Positions 26,301 to 40,850 of a DNA stretch of 64,000 nucleotides are shown here, one piece after another. Position 1 is the stretch's first letter; each line of letters begins with the position of its first letter. The position numbers and the translations under genes are program-made. This DNA comes from Panorpa germanica (Eukaryota > Arthropoda > Insecta > Mecoptera > Panorpidae), in assembly GCA_963678705.1 (NCBI GenBank), contig OY783221.1, forward strand, positions 2,914,001 through 2,978,000, in the 5' to 3' direction. The notes under the pieces are model-generated. The model saw only the letters and a list, made by a program, of their open reading frames with translations, did no database searches and was not told the origin of the DNA.

Positions 26301-26624
26301 TGTAAGCTTACACATTGTATTTACCATATTAAACGAGGAAGAAAAGGAAAGCGGGAGGTAAAGTGTATATTGCGACAGCTACATGTCTATTGTGACAACA
26401 ACTGAGAAGGCTTTTCGAAGCAACATCATTAGGCAATGCCGATGACAGTATGGTACATCTATAGCTGCACTCTTAAAAACACTCCATAACATTTCTTAAG
26501 CATGTGGTTATAAAACCTAATGTATTGAATTGAATTCAGATCACGTATATTAATTTACAGCTTAGAATTGTTTTGTAAAATTATACTAAAGTAAAAATTC
26601 AAAGCAATGCATCTTCAAAATAAT

Positions 26625-26880
26625 ATACCGTTTAAGCAAATCAGTGGCTTGACAAGCGTTATTTGGACTCGTGTTTTAATACACGAAACCCAGATTTTTC
26701 CATTATTTTGAAAATTACAGAAGTAGCGTCACTAAAAGCACTGTAGCTTATAAATTAATTCACGGAATATCATGAAATTTAGATACATATCGTTCGAAGA
26801 TTGTTACTATCTAAAAATCATATGGATTTGTCAATAGTGGTGCCAGCTATATCCTACGAAGTTATTGCTCAGTAAACAAT
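26625..26880 (-). mobile_element. mariner-like fragment, second copy
   Basis: Inverse-orientation relative of the element at 34855. On the minus strand it runs from AATAACTTCGTAGGATA (near 26875) through a leader of about 150 bp to an ATG at about 26702 encoding MEKSGFRVLKHESK then a stop. MEKS-FRVL-KH is the typical start of mariner transposase. Nothing of the catalytic domain remains. It directly abuts a different dispersed repeat at about 26878. Confidence 0.55.
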
Positions 26881-27065
26881 TTGGTAAAGTGTCCTATTTT
26901 GTGACGTTTCTATCATTATTGATTCAATTATAGTTCGCATCAACTTTATCTTCATTTGTATTAAAATAGACATTTTCGTGAGAAACTTAACTGTAAATGA
27001 ACTCTTTCATGACAAAAAAATCATACGCATCTTCAATATGATGTCAAATTGATTCCAAAATGTTT
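26878..27065 (+). repeat. CATACGCATCTCCAATATGA repeat, copy 2
   Basis: GTAAACAATTTGGTAAAGTG, TGTGACGTTTCTATCATTAT, GCATCAACTTTATCTTCATT and CATACGCATCTTCAATATGA in order. It lacks the GGTGGAGTGGTTTCGC block. It abuts the mariner fragment at 26625-26880. Confidence 0.8.
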
Positions 27066-27637
27066 ACTGGGTGAGAGATGTGATATTCACACAATTAAAG
27101 AAAAAGAAAGTAAATCAGACGCATTCAATCTCTTTTAAAAGTAACACAAAATAAGTTAATTTACCCGCACGATGCGACGACGAAGATGCTTTCAGCAGAG
27201 AATTTGAGTACCGTCTGAGGGGTGTGAACGGAGAGGAGGGGTTGCGTAGTACCAGCACGCGACAATCAGCTGTTTTCAAGTATACCGAAACCAGACGTAA
27301 TAAACTAAACGCATGCATTATGTTTCCTCATAAAAACATCTTTTTCCAACTAAAATAATAGAAAGAAAGATTCATAATGTGCTTATATGTTTGTACGACG
27401 GATCCGGCTTCTTCTTTTTATTAGTTTTCTGTAGTTTTGGTTCTCCTTATTTTTTACTATTTCATTAACTTCATTTGATGTATGGGTCATAAAGTATATT
27501 AATTTGTTTACTAAGAAAATATTTTAGTTTCAACTAATTTTGTTTTAAATATGTTGTATTTTATTACTGGATTAGACTGGTTTAGGGATCGCTTCTAGTG
27601 CAATTAACGGGGCCCTGATTGAAGTCAGAAGAGTCCG

Positions 27638-27720
27638 CTAAACACAGTTACATGTATTTAAAGTTTATCTATAACATAACAAAAATTACCTCTTACGTAA
27701 ACGATTTTATCTAATATACA
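27638..27720 (+). repeat. GCTAAACACAGTTACAT repeat, copy 1
   Basis: GCTAAACACAGTTACATGTA, then GTTTATCTATAACATAACAA and TTACGTAAACGATTTT. It matches 59388-59470 and is related to TTACGTAACAAGG-type sequence near 1160, 6240 and 60760. Confidence 0.65.
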
Positions 27721-28499
27721 ACATATTGATACCTATTTTACTCCTCTTTGAAACATAAATATTCACTTTAGTGCATTAGCATACTCATAAATTAGTAAGA
27801 ACACCTTGTTAGTGATTTTAAAGTCTTAAAAAGATAATAAGTCCTTTCTTATACTCTAGGTGAACTCGTTATAAAAATTAATACTAGGTATAAAGCCCGT
27901 CCTGACAAGCTTATTATCAGTTTATACCTGGTATAAATTTTATAACAGGTTTATTTGTAAAGTGGTAAGAATCAAGTGAGTAAACTACGACCATGCGTAT
28001 CTACTATAGAATTGAAAATATATATATACAGAAATGATTTTTCTAAAATGACTAAACTAATTTGAACGCATAACATTATAAAATACAACACTCCAAACAT
28101 AAATTACCGTACATAATATATAAATACATTTTCAAATACGAGATGGTACTGTTTCCCTAACTATTACTTTAGTAAGTCACGTGTCAATATTGTTGTCTCT
28201 CTCACACATATAAAAATTAATTTATATACGAGTATATATATATTAATTATGCATGTATTATATCAATTTAAGTGTAATAAAGTTATATGCATTTTCAATT
28301 TTATAAGTGTATTCATCAAGGTGAGAAAAATCACCTGTTGAAAGTCACCGTATCCACAATGTCAGCGTTATTGTATACCCTATAAAATTAAGCGTAACAA
28401 CGTTTTACAGGTTTTTTCATTTAGGTTTTTTCAAAAGAAGTTTTAGGTTATAAGTAGCCTTAGTTAGAATGAGAGACCTTAGAAAAACGTCTAATAATA

Positions 28500-28910
28500 C
28501 GACGGTAGTTTGATAATTCAGAAAGGAGCTTCATTTCTCAATAAGGGATGTTTGTTTTGGCAGAAAGGGCCAAATAATCTCCTTTAAGCTCGATACATTT
28601 CTTTCTACATAATGGGTTTTCTTAAGACCCTTAAAATAGGCGGTTGTTTTAGTCATTTCAGTGATAACCTCTTTATTAGACCCAAATCTTTTACAGTCCA
28701 GCCATTTCTTCAGGATTGGAAACAGGCAATAGTCGCAGGGGGCTAAATCTGGAGAATATGTTGGAAAGGGTACCAGGTCGTAGGCCAATTTATGAATTTT
28801 TTCACTCAATCACTTTTTCCCTCACAAATTTAATACTACAGATTGCAGTTGACGAAATTTAAAGCTGAGCGGAAAATTCAAAGAGTCACTGACTTATGAA
28901 ACTACCCTCG
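28500..28910 (-). mobile_element. internally deleted mariner element
   Basis: About 411 bp bounded by inverted repeats: CGACGGTAGTTTGATAA at the left and, on the other strand, CGAGGGTAGTTTCATAA from the right end. Nineteen of 22 terminal bases match. A TA (28498-28499) flanks the left end; the right flank is TG, a decayed TA. Inside, the minus strand from about 28809 to 28531 encodes the C-terminal part of a Tc1/mariner transposase: FPTYSPDLAPCDYCLFP, containing the last catalytic Asp of the D,D34D triad, then LKKWLDCKRFGSNKEV and AYFKGL, ending IEK-stop. The N-terminal DNA-binding part and the first two catalytic Asp are missing, so it cannot make active transposase. Confidence 0.9.
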
Positions 28911-29439
28911 TGAAAAATTTCTAATCGTATATTACTCTGCAAATTGATCATCCAATCAATTTTTTAATAAACAAAAAACAAAAGTTAAAAGTTTTACACT
29001 ATAATGCATGTTTCCTTAATTTGTGATAAAATTATCAAAATTTTCCTGGACTATATGAGATTCCCATATGTTCAGAGAAATATAAAACCTGAACCAATAA
29101 AAAAATTACCCTTACAATAACAATATGCCACGTGTTACACGTTGGCACATTTCAATATACTCGGTTTCCAGTACTTTTTATTGATATTTGTGTTTGGTAA
29201 TGTGCAAATGAATTAGGGGGTGAAATATTTGTTTATACGTATGTTAATGTATTTGTGAGGAACCGGAAACATACGCTAAATATGTGCAACAGTAACGGAA
29301 ATTAAAAAAAAACTGTATACGAGTTATGAAAATATATAAATAAAATTTTATAAAATTAGAATTAAGGGTAACAATATCAATAAAAGGCAGTGATTTGGTT
29401 TTGGTTTTAAATTTCCACTTTAAACTTTAAAAAATCTTT

Positions 29440-29530
29440 ACTTAAGGTGAAACATTACTTCATGGTTATATAGTTAGATATAGATGGTAACAGTGTACTA
29501 AAATGACAATCGATTTGTAACTTTGTACTA
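29440..29530 (+). repeat. dispersed repeat (CCATGAAGTAATGTTTCACC), copy 2
   Basis: Inverted relative of 8515-8615, beginning AAGGTGAAACATTACTTCAT. Confidence 0.75.
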
Positions 29531-32434
29531 GTACTTTACTCAGATATTTTTAATGGTTTCCTAGTAGCACAGTTTTTTGTCTGTGATTTACACAAGGTAA
29601 GCTTCCACACATACATGTGGCTCGCATCAAACGCATTATATTTATCGTATGAAACGAGGAGGAGAAGGAAAGCGTATGCAGCGAGCTCTACGATTTTTAG
29701 AAGTATCTGTATGGTTAATCGTATAAATGTGTTGTTGTCTTCATTTTAAATGAGGTTGCTTCGAAGTGCATCTCAATTTCACATAGCTGATCTCATTTGG
29801 TCTCTCAGTAGACCCGTAGGAATCGTGCACTGGTCGGAAATTTATTATATTAGAAAAGCAGATTTTAATAGTATACTTAAAACACCTTTTTATCCTTTAA
29901 TAAAAAAACAGAGCATTCAATTTCTTTTTTTAAATTGTGCATCTATATGATGCACAATTTAAATAGTAAACTTCCCCTTTTAGAATCTAAACCGGAAGTA
30001 TTTGCATCAACACCTCGTCCTTGATCATAAATATCTTCGCAACTACTAATAGACGACCCATGGGGGCCATCCTAGTACGCATTTTAATTTTAAAAACACA
30101 TCACATTTTTTATTAAAAATTGTGAATAATGAATTTCAAAAATATAAAAATTTTGATTGTCACTTTATCCAATTGAGTTGTTTGTTGATGCTTTATATAA
30201 TTAACTTATACTTTTCAGAGTTTTTACCCTTCATTTAACCCTTGTCATTTTTTAATACTCATTAGGCAGGCATATTCTGTATGATATTTATATTTTTCGT
30301 TAATGCTCTCATGTGTTTAGGCATGATGATGAGCGAGGGCGCGTGCCACTGATGTCTATAATTACACACATCTGTGTGTTTGTGTTAGTAACACATACAA
30401 ACTATTTGTGTGTGTTAGTTACATTTAAAGTTTTATTAATTTTTTAAATTTTAGAACTATTAGACAATGGTTGTGAATTTAAAGGCTCTTTAAATCTTGC
30501 AACATGAATTAGTTGCATAAAAGATTACTATTTTACAGAAAAATTTTGATATTGGCCCTTTTAGCACCAAACCGATTATACTCGATTTGTAATCTTAAAT
30601 TGATGTTGTAAAGGAGAAGCAATAAGGCAAAGACGCGCGTATCAAGTAAACGGTAAAACTTTTAATTGCTGGATGAATGTTACGGAGGGTTTTAAGCTTG
30701 AAATTAACGTAAATTTTCATTAGGACGTAATCTGATCTAAGTTTAAGTTTAAGTGTATAATAACTCGAAATACAAACTCAACTTTGTATGTACTCGTACA
30801 TGATATGTTTATTCGATTAAATAATAATCTTGGACATTGATTTATTTAATTACTGTGTTAATTATTTAATCATTTAACTATGGAGCTGTGGTTAATAAAA
30901 TTTACTTATAGACGGAGTAGAAATTTGTAGTTCTTTAATAGTCTACTATGTGAGATGATTGAATTACTGATGTTAACAAATTTAGAAATGTAATTTTAAA
31001 ATAAAAATTATCAATTCATACTAATTCGAGTATTTTATCAAATTTTGACCCAATATTCAATTCTATCCAGTTTTTAATATGCCTAATGTAGATTTTATTG
31101 TTTATTAATAACTCTTTCCATGACATATATCGTTTAGTCGGTAATATTTCATTTACTTTCAAATATACGCACTTTCTTATGAGAGTGTGCCAGCTATAAT
31201 GTTTCTTACGTATACGTCACGAGCAGTACTGTAACATCTGTGCTAATGTGTCATGTTAAATATTTAGAGTGCAATTAGATAAATAATTAAGCATATTTCA
31301 TTTCATTTTTTTGCAAACATTTTATATTTAACATTAGGTGTCACAATGTTATTTTTCGTTTGTATCTTTAACATAGGCGTCCGCTAGTAATATTTCAGGA
31401 GGAGCGAAGCGTAAACGATAAATTAGATAACCTCTTCTTCTCTTTCTTTAAGCTATCTGCAAAATATCAGAATATATTTGACGAATTTAGCAAGTGCAAT
31501 GTTTCCCTTCAACAGCGGACGCCCATGAGGGTTTGTAAGTGCATCTGTATCATATGTGTCATGTGCGACGCCTCGCGACATGTGTGGCAGGCCAAAGATA
31601 TTCATCATGCGTGTAGAATAAAAAAGGAATAAACTCATAAACGCAATGAATCAAAAGTAAATGGTGAAATCATGAATGTCCATATAAATTAACTGTTTGT
31701 AAAATGTATCTCTAAAAGTAAAAACTTTTGTTGGTAATAGTTGAGCTTTGGGGTGGTAAAAACACTTTAATATCTTCGCGGGCTTGCTCTAAAGAACAAT
31801 AATAAACTGCCTATTTTCAACGCAGAGTTCAATCTCACGGTGCCGTCAAACGGTATTGATGGTATCTTCTTTTTAATGCATTATTTATTATTAGGACTAA
31901 TATAGTCCACATTCAAGACCACTATACCGTAAGCAACCCGCAAAACTCAAACATGGATGTTACCTCATGTTGATGTAATATTTTACTTAAGATCAAAACG
32001 ATGAAAAAGAAGCATATTTTCGACAATTTTTTTTGACGACACAGTTAATATATAATTATTTCTATAATTACCACGTGATAAAATGGCATTTGAAGAACAC
32101 TTTGTGAAATTTTCATAAATAAATATCAAGAAATGAGGCATTTACAGCGAATCTCCGCTGACGTCACAAAAAGAAAGTAACATTGCGGTGTCACTCATAA
32201 CTCGTCACTGGATTTTCTGAAATCGAAAAACCAAAATGATTTCATTAGTTGATAAGTTTCTGCAAGTAACGCTGTCGAGTTTTTCTCTATTTATTGATTT
32301 TTCATGAAAAAAATCAGAAACTTTGTTATTTTAAAATACGTTAAAATAAAAAAGAGTGTGCAAAATTTGAAAAGATTCGGTCCAGTAGATTTTGAGGTAG
32401 AGAGGACACCGATTCTGAAAAAGCTATGTGTGAG
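29531..32434. other. intergenic, no gene seen
   Basis: AT-rich, no recognised repeat or coding frame. A purine-rich AAACGAGGAGGAGAAGGAAA near 29653 resembles AAACGAGGAAGAAAAGGAAA near 26331, just downstream of the LINE end, and may be a tail piece of the same repeat. Confidence 0.55.
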
Positions 32435-32585
32435 AAACCGCTTTTAAAAGTTTCAAAGTAACATGAAACCAGACCAGAGAGATGAAGACTTAAAACTCTA
32501 TATCTCCGATAGTTTTACTCCAATCGAGTTCAAATTTTTACATAATAAACCTAATATGTTGTACAATAATATAAATAAATTTAAA
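32435..32585 (+). repeat. dispersed repeat (CTCTATATCTCCGATAGTTT), copy 2
   Basis: Direct-orientation relative of 4180-4345; AACTCTATATCTCCGATAGT is identical in both. Confidence 0.75.
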
Positions 32586-34854
<2,269 letters not shown>

Positions 34855-35124
34855 TCAATAAGTTCGTAGGATAACGTCACTATTGACAAATCTATGTGAT
34901 TTTTAGATAGTACCAACCTTCAAACGATATGTGCCAAAATTTCATGATATTCCGATCATTAGTTTACAATTTACAGTCGTTTTAATGACGCTACTTTTTT
35001 AATTTTCAAAACAATGGAAAAATCTGAATGTCATGTGTTGCTTTTTAATAAGGAAAAATCCCATCCGACTCCAATTAACACTTGTCAAACTAGTGTTTTG
35101 CTTGAACAATGCTTTTTTGGGTAA
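34855..35124 (+). mobile_element. 5' end of a mariner-like element, truncated
   Basis: The sequence from about AATAAGTTCGTAGGATAACG to a short ORF at 35014-35124 (begins MEKSECHVLL, 36 codons, then stop) matches in inverted orientation the segment at 26625-26880. The ORF start resembles mariner transposases, which often begin MEKSE(F/Y)RVLIKH, about 160 bp inside the terminus. The transposase is broken after a few residues. A hAT element has inserted immediately after the stop. Beyond MEKSE the protein match is weak, so the family call is moderate. Confidence 0.5.
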
Positions 35125-35132
35125 CGGGTCAG

Positions 35133-35456
35133 CAGAGGCGGCCGTAGGGGATGGCAAGCAGGGCAACCACCTGGAGCCTGGCATTCTCGCGCAACAACCC
35201 AAGTGAAAAATTCATTATTATATATGTATTTGAATATCACACCTTGCTCTTTAGAAATCACACTAGAATCACTGCGTCTTCTTTTAAGACATTCATGTGC
35301 CTTAGTTTATCATCAATTATATTTATCATCTTTGTTCTTGTTAACTTTTAGAAAACTTTCAATATAAAATTTTATTTCTCGTCAATGATCATCACAAATA
35401 CTCACAATTTACATAAATTATACAAAGAACAAGCGCAATGGTTAAGCCCGCCTCTG
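35133..35456. mobile_element. non-autonomous hAT element with perfect 8-bp target duplication
   Basis: The 324-bp element starts CAGAGGCGGCC and ends GCCCGCCTCTG (inverse complement CAGAGGCGGGC, 10 of 11 matching). It is flanked by perfect 8-bp direct repeats CGGGTCAG at 35125-35132 and 35457-35464. Termini and 8-bp duplication are diagnostic of hAT. It has no transposase frame, so it moved in trans. It sits at the broken end of a mariner remnant (nested insertion). Short open frames at 35151-35351 lie inside it and are not genes. Confidence 0.92.
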
Positions 35457-36579
35457 CGGGTCAGAGCCTAGAGTCGTGAGGCTGAATAATCCGATACTGA
35501 ACGAGGGTATCTTAGAGAAAATACGTCACCTGAGTCCAGGTAGAAATTTGTATAGGAATTGGCGAGTTTCACACTTTATAGCTGACCACAAGCTAATTCT
35601 AAGGTTCTGTTGATTCATTTTCTACCTAGGAAGCAGCGAATAGTATGAGTCGCATCAAGATGTAAAACTAAATTGTATCTATTTATAATTTACTGAGTTC
35701 GAGGCACCTATACGTAATACATTTTGCATATTGTAATGAAATTTATGTCTGTATCAAGTAAGGGTGTCTAAACTCCAAATCTACGGCTGCCGGAATGTCT
35801 AGCTCTAAGATTTTGAAGCTGAACAGATTTTATTAGCACCTTGGGAGTTTGACAGCATATTGTCACACCTTTAAATCTGTATACGTTTAAACATATCACT
35901 ATTTATGTATTAGTTTATGTTTAAGAGTCTATTTTTACTTCAATAAACAAACAAAAACCCGCGCCCTTTACGCCAATGAACGAAATAGTTTTACTTTTGA
36001 AACCTAGCATTTATATTTAATTAATATATACATTTAACGATATTTTTAATAAATAATATATTTTTTTAACAGTGTCGCCTGTCGATTCCATTTATATTTT
36101 TAACAGTATTTTTACACTTTTTATAAATTCTGACTTTTACGTAAGTTCTTCACAGTTTTTATATTTATTTAGTTGCATTATTTAAATGAAAGTAAATTTA
36201 TAAATAGAACAAATTTAAAAAAATAAATATAAATATATTTCCCAGCTTGTGTTCAATGTATATGACAATATGTATACAAACGACATTTATGTAAAGGATG
36301 GAATAATTGATAAATGTGTTCAATTTTGAATCAATATACTTTGAGGTAATTAGTTTAACATAGTAAAAGTATAACTCGTTGCGAGTAGAGCGTCATCCTT
36401 TATGTTTACGAAAATAATCACCAATCAAAATATTTATAGATTCGATTCATTGTGAATAGAACAACATATTTTAAGAAAAGTCAAAGTAGTTATAGTCTTA
36501 TCTTTTCACTCCATAAGTTTCACTCCAATGACCATGCCCGCGTATTCCTGAGTCTTGCGAATAATGATCGTGATCAAAC

Positions 36580-36731
36580 AGATCTAATTTATATGAGTGA
36601 AACATTTTACGAATTACTTTTAAAACAGTATTCCAGTACTATTCTTGAATTTTATTCTTAATTATTATTATAGTATACAGGACTCTTTTAAAATTGATTC
36701 GTAAAATGTTTCACTCATATAAATCATATCT
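36580..36731. repeat. long foldback (39-bp arms)
   Basis: Arms 36587-36625 and 36686-36724 pair at 37 of 39 positions, the outer 28 perfectly (ATTTATATGAGTGAAACATT, then TTACGAAT). Weaker pairing continues outward for about 7 bp. The loop is 60 nt. It overlaps an open frame at 36452-36661 that I do not believe is a gene. Confidence 0.85.
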
Positions 36732-38628
36732 ATGAATGAGCCAAAGATATGGACTAGGTAAAGCTTTTAGCAAGCCTTAAAGACGACAAATTTAATGGTG
36801 CTTTTAACTATAAAAAAATTTGTTTTTCCAGTAACTCAATTGCTTCGAATTCCCATTAGAAATTTCATTTTAAATCACATTTTCTCACGTGTCTTTTTGT
36901 CAAACCACGACCTAGCTTACAATCTACTTAGTCTAATGTTTAATCTAAAGTTACGTAAAACGTAAATTTATTTAACGTAACATTTTTATTACCGTTTCAA
37001 GATAAAAAAATAAGTTTTAAATTTAAAATAGTTATTATCAGTCTTTACTATAAAAGCGCTAGTTCTCCTGGACTATCAGTGTATGCTCTATCTCATCGAC
37101 GACGAACTAGTTCTGGGTTTTGGGTTCATTTCCCCTTCGTTTACGCTATTTTTTGTTTTTACGTTAATTTTACGAAACCTAAAACCAAATCTATAGCTAC
37201 GTAACCTCTGACATATTCCTATAATAAATGCTTGAAAATAATATTCTGAATTTGTCAAACAGTTTTAGATTTTTCTCTTTTATTTACTGAAATGTGATTT
37301 TGAGTTCTATAATTAAATTAGAAATATAATATCATAAGATACTCTACTTTATTTACCGATAAAATCGAAAAATTGTGATGGTTTTAATTAGGGATAAATT
37401 ATTTTTACTTATTATTGATTATATTAGCCTAATGAGTACTGATGGCAGGACGTAAAAAATAGCTATGTACCATTTAATCCTATATAATTTAAAACCTAAA
37501 TGTGGGATACTGCACATTTTTTCTTTGAAATTGTTCTCGCACGATGTGCATGTCAGTTTCTGCTGGAAAATGTCACCCTACGAAGCTCCTATCAGCTGGT
37601 TCAGTACTGTCACTCCGTCTGTATACTCATCCTTATTTAGTAGACGTAACGTTTTATACTCTACCGTGAAATGTTAAAATATATCCTACATATAGCTTGG
37701 AGCTCGATACTGTTGTAATGAGTATAAAGAAAATTAATTTTAAATTCAAAAGGAAATTATATCTCCAAAAGTTAGCTTGTAGCACGCTAGCAATTACAAT
37801 TTCTATGTGAGAGATTTTCTACTTGGGAAAGGTAAATAAGATGTGTCTCAATTAAGAAACTTCTCATGCTTCTTGTCATCTCCGAATCATTACTGCGATA
37901 TCTTATAATTTTTCAAATTCTTTTTGTAACCAACACATCTAATTTAATTCTCCATCTATATCAATAACAGGCAACTCGCTACGCTTAATGAATTTTTAAA
38001 ATTGCTATAGTTTGTTTTTTTTAAGATAATTTTTTTTGCCATGTCATGTTTCCCCAATTTTGTAGCGTTTTTATAAATGTATTTCTATACATTTCGGTAT
38101 CTTTTCGTGGCAAAGTTCAAAGTAATTTCACATATTTATACAAAGCTTGGCAATTTATTACACACGAGGGTAAAACACGTGTTCGTCTTCAGACTCCACG
38201 TGTGAAGAAGCTTATTAGGTCGCTCTAATTAAAGAAATTTGGATTTATTTTATTTTTATTTAACATAATTAATATGAATTTAAAATGCACTTCCGTTTAG
38301 AGTTTACAAAACTCTAAATTGTCACTACATCTTAAAACAAAAGAACAACCCTTAAAACACTTAAAATTGGCTACCAATTGCAACCACCTGCATTCAAACC
38401 GAACGATGTGACGTCCACACCAACAAATAAATAAATACGGTTCGAGCATTTGTGTTGTGTTTGTAACGCTGGTAAGCATTTCGTGCAGCGTTTGATTATT
38501 TTTTCACCCTAGTACAGTGGTTTATAGTTCAGATAACAGGCACAGCCACAGTGCAGCGCTGCTGCTATGCTCTTGGTCTGGTTAATTCTATATGGTGTTT
38601 TGTATTTGCTTTAAAGAATAATTATTTT

Positions 38629-38650
38629 GTATGTATGTATGTATGTATGT
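38629..38650 (+). repeat. (GTAT)n microsatellite
   Basis: GTATGTATGTATGTATGTAT followed by a T run; a simple tetranucleotide repeat. Confidence 0.95.
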
Positions 38651-39412
38651 TTTTTTTACTAAAAAAAATATAAAATACTAAGGTTTTAAATGTATACATA
38701 CTATTTGAAAAAAAGCAATTTATTTTTATTGATAATTACGAATACAAAAGGGAGATATCATTAAAAACAATTTATTAGATTTAAAAATATTATTGGATTG
38801 TTCTCTACGTGCTCGAATCGCATCTGATATGCCGAATGCTTTTTTTTGTGGTTTATTTTCGTAATTGGTTACCATTGTTATCTCAAAGCTTACTTGCAGT
38901 TTTTCTTAAAGGCTGGTTCCCTTTCTTCATAAATCAAATTAGCAAAAACTCGAAATATCGAAAATTATATTAATAACTATTATAAAAAAAAATAAAGAAA
39001 ATGTATTTTTTTATATATATAAATTGGTACTCTTTTTATATTTGAAAAGTATTAAAATTTGAAGGTTAAAGAACGTGTCGATTAGTGATTTAATCTTCAA
39101 ATATTCGATGACAGTAAATGTGATAGTTGCTATCATGACAACAACTCAGTATTAAACATAGTATACCTAATTTAGAATTAAAGAATCCAAAAATTGAATT
39201 GCCCAGAGCCCTAAAATGCTATTATGCATCACTGATCTTTCCCAAATTTTAATTTTATCAAGGATATTAACTTTTAGATTTAAGCAAATGCTTCGCACCT
39301 ATTGGAGTCACTATTTAATCCGCAGAAATTGTTACTGGATTTAAATGACTATAATTTTGAAGATAGGCCTTACAAAAAAGAGCATCTCACTCAAATTTGA
39401 ACTCAGAGAAAC

Positions 39413-39640
39413 CGGTAAACAGTTTGGAGAAGTGTCTTGTTTTGTGACGTTTCTATCACTATTGCACTCCAATTATAGGTTGCATCAACTTTATTTTCAT
39501 TTGTATTCCGACAGGTGGAGTGGTTTCGCTATTTGTAGACGATAAAATATACATTTCATATGAATAATTGTGAGAAACTAAAATTCTTCATGATAAAAAA
39601 TCATACGCATCTCTAATATGGTGGCAAATACAATTCTGTC
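39413..39640 (+). repeat. CATACGCATCTCCAATATGA repeat, copy 3
   Basis: The longest plus-strand copy: AAACAGTTTGGAGAAGTGTC through CAGGTGGAGTGGTTTCGC to CATACGCATCTCTAATATGG. The local open frame (39345-39545) is repeat sequence and not a gene. Confidence 0.8.
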
Positions 39641-40265
39641 TCAGAAAATCAATAGTAGAAATTTTTAAATTAGAAGACCTAATTACTAATTGGTAAACTT
39701 AAATATTAGCAGATTCTTCTAATTAGAGCTATTGCACTAATATTGTATGTAAAAGTAAACTTTTTTATGAAAATTAAACCTATGTTTAACTGGATATTTG
39801 TATACGTATGTGTATGTTTGTACATATTGATTGGTTTTCTGTTTTATTACAAAATACAAATCTCCGAGATTAGTTTATAATTCCCCCGCTGTAGCGGTAT
39901 AGGTCGAAAGCCCATTACACGGTACTATTTGATAAATTAGAACAACAGCAATACTGACTTTCGCTTTCAGTAGAAATTTTAAGTTGTTCATGCGTTAAAA
40001 CAATACCAACTGTTTATTTTTTTTTTACGTATTTCGACTATTTTAAGCGAAAGCGGGTGACACTTGTATAAATTGTTAGAGCGAGATAAAGATATATGTC
40101 GAGACATGCTGTTTCTTGTCGTAGCTTGGGAAGAAAAAGAAGTTCAGGAAAATAGATTCTTTTTTTATATTTAAAACTTATTGACCTAGGTTTATTGAAC
40201 TTGATTTAAATCTAAAAATATATGTGCATGAGAGAACTGACTTCTTTTATATACATCTTATTTGA

Positions 40266-40383
<118 letters not shown>

Positions 40384-40559
40384 TAACCTTAATATATTTT
40401 TACTTACATATCATTAAATATATGTAAAAATGTATTTTTACATAAGTTTTTTTTTTATGTAGTATTACCTGTTTTGACCTGTTACCTAAATCATTGTACT
40501 CAATCTAAAACAATTTGTGACATATTTTACTACTTTTTGAAAAATATATCTACCCCTCT

Positions 40560-40850
40560 GAATAATAACATGCTCATCAAATTTCTTAAGAACCCCTTTG
40601 TGAGGATTGTAAAATATGTGAAAGTCCATTTTAAGGATTAGCCCAGTAAACTGTTTTGTCATGAAAGAGTTCATTTACGGTTCAGTTTCTGACAACCGTT
40701 CATATGAAATGTCTATTTTATCGGCTACAAATTGCGAAACCACTCCACCTTTCGGAATACAAATGAAGATAAAGTTGATGCAAATTATAATTTAAGTGAA
40801 ATAGTGATAGAAACGTTCACTTCGCCAAATTGTTTACTGTGAGAAGATTT
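40560..40850 (-). repeat. CATACGCATCTCCAATATGA repeat family, copy 4 (inverted)
   Basis: The minus strand reads CAGTAAACAATTTGGCGAAG, AAAGGTGGAGTGGTTTCGCA, then GATAAAATAGACATTTCATA and AAATGAACTCTTTCATGACA. After that it departs from the other copies and continues with its own 3' sequence. It lies about 1 kb from copy 3 in opposite orientation. Confidence 0.75.

Larger units (their letters stand above)
35465..39412. other. intergenic, no gene seen
   Basis: Apart from degenerate TTTCATATAGAAATTG-type repeat pieces, the 39-bp-arm foldback and the GTAT microsatellite, I see no genes or regulatory sites that I can support. Confidence 0.6.

Noticed and set aside
35430-35500. Possible tRNA-derived SINE (GCGCAATGGTTAAGCCCGCC)
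   Set aside because: This is the right terminus of the hAT element plus its target duplication; no A/B box pair at tRNA spacing.
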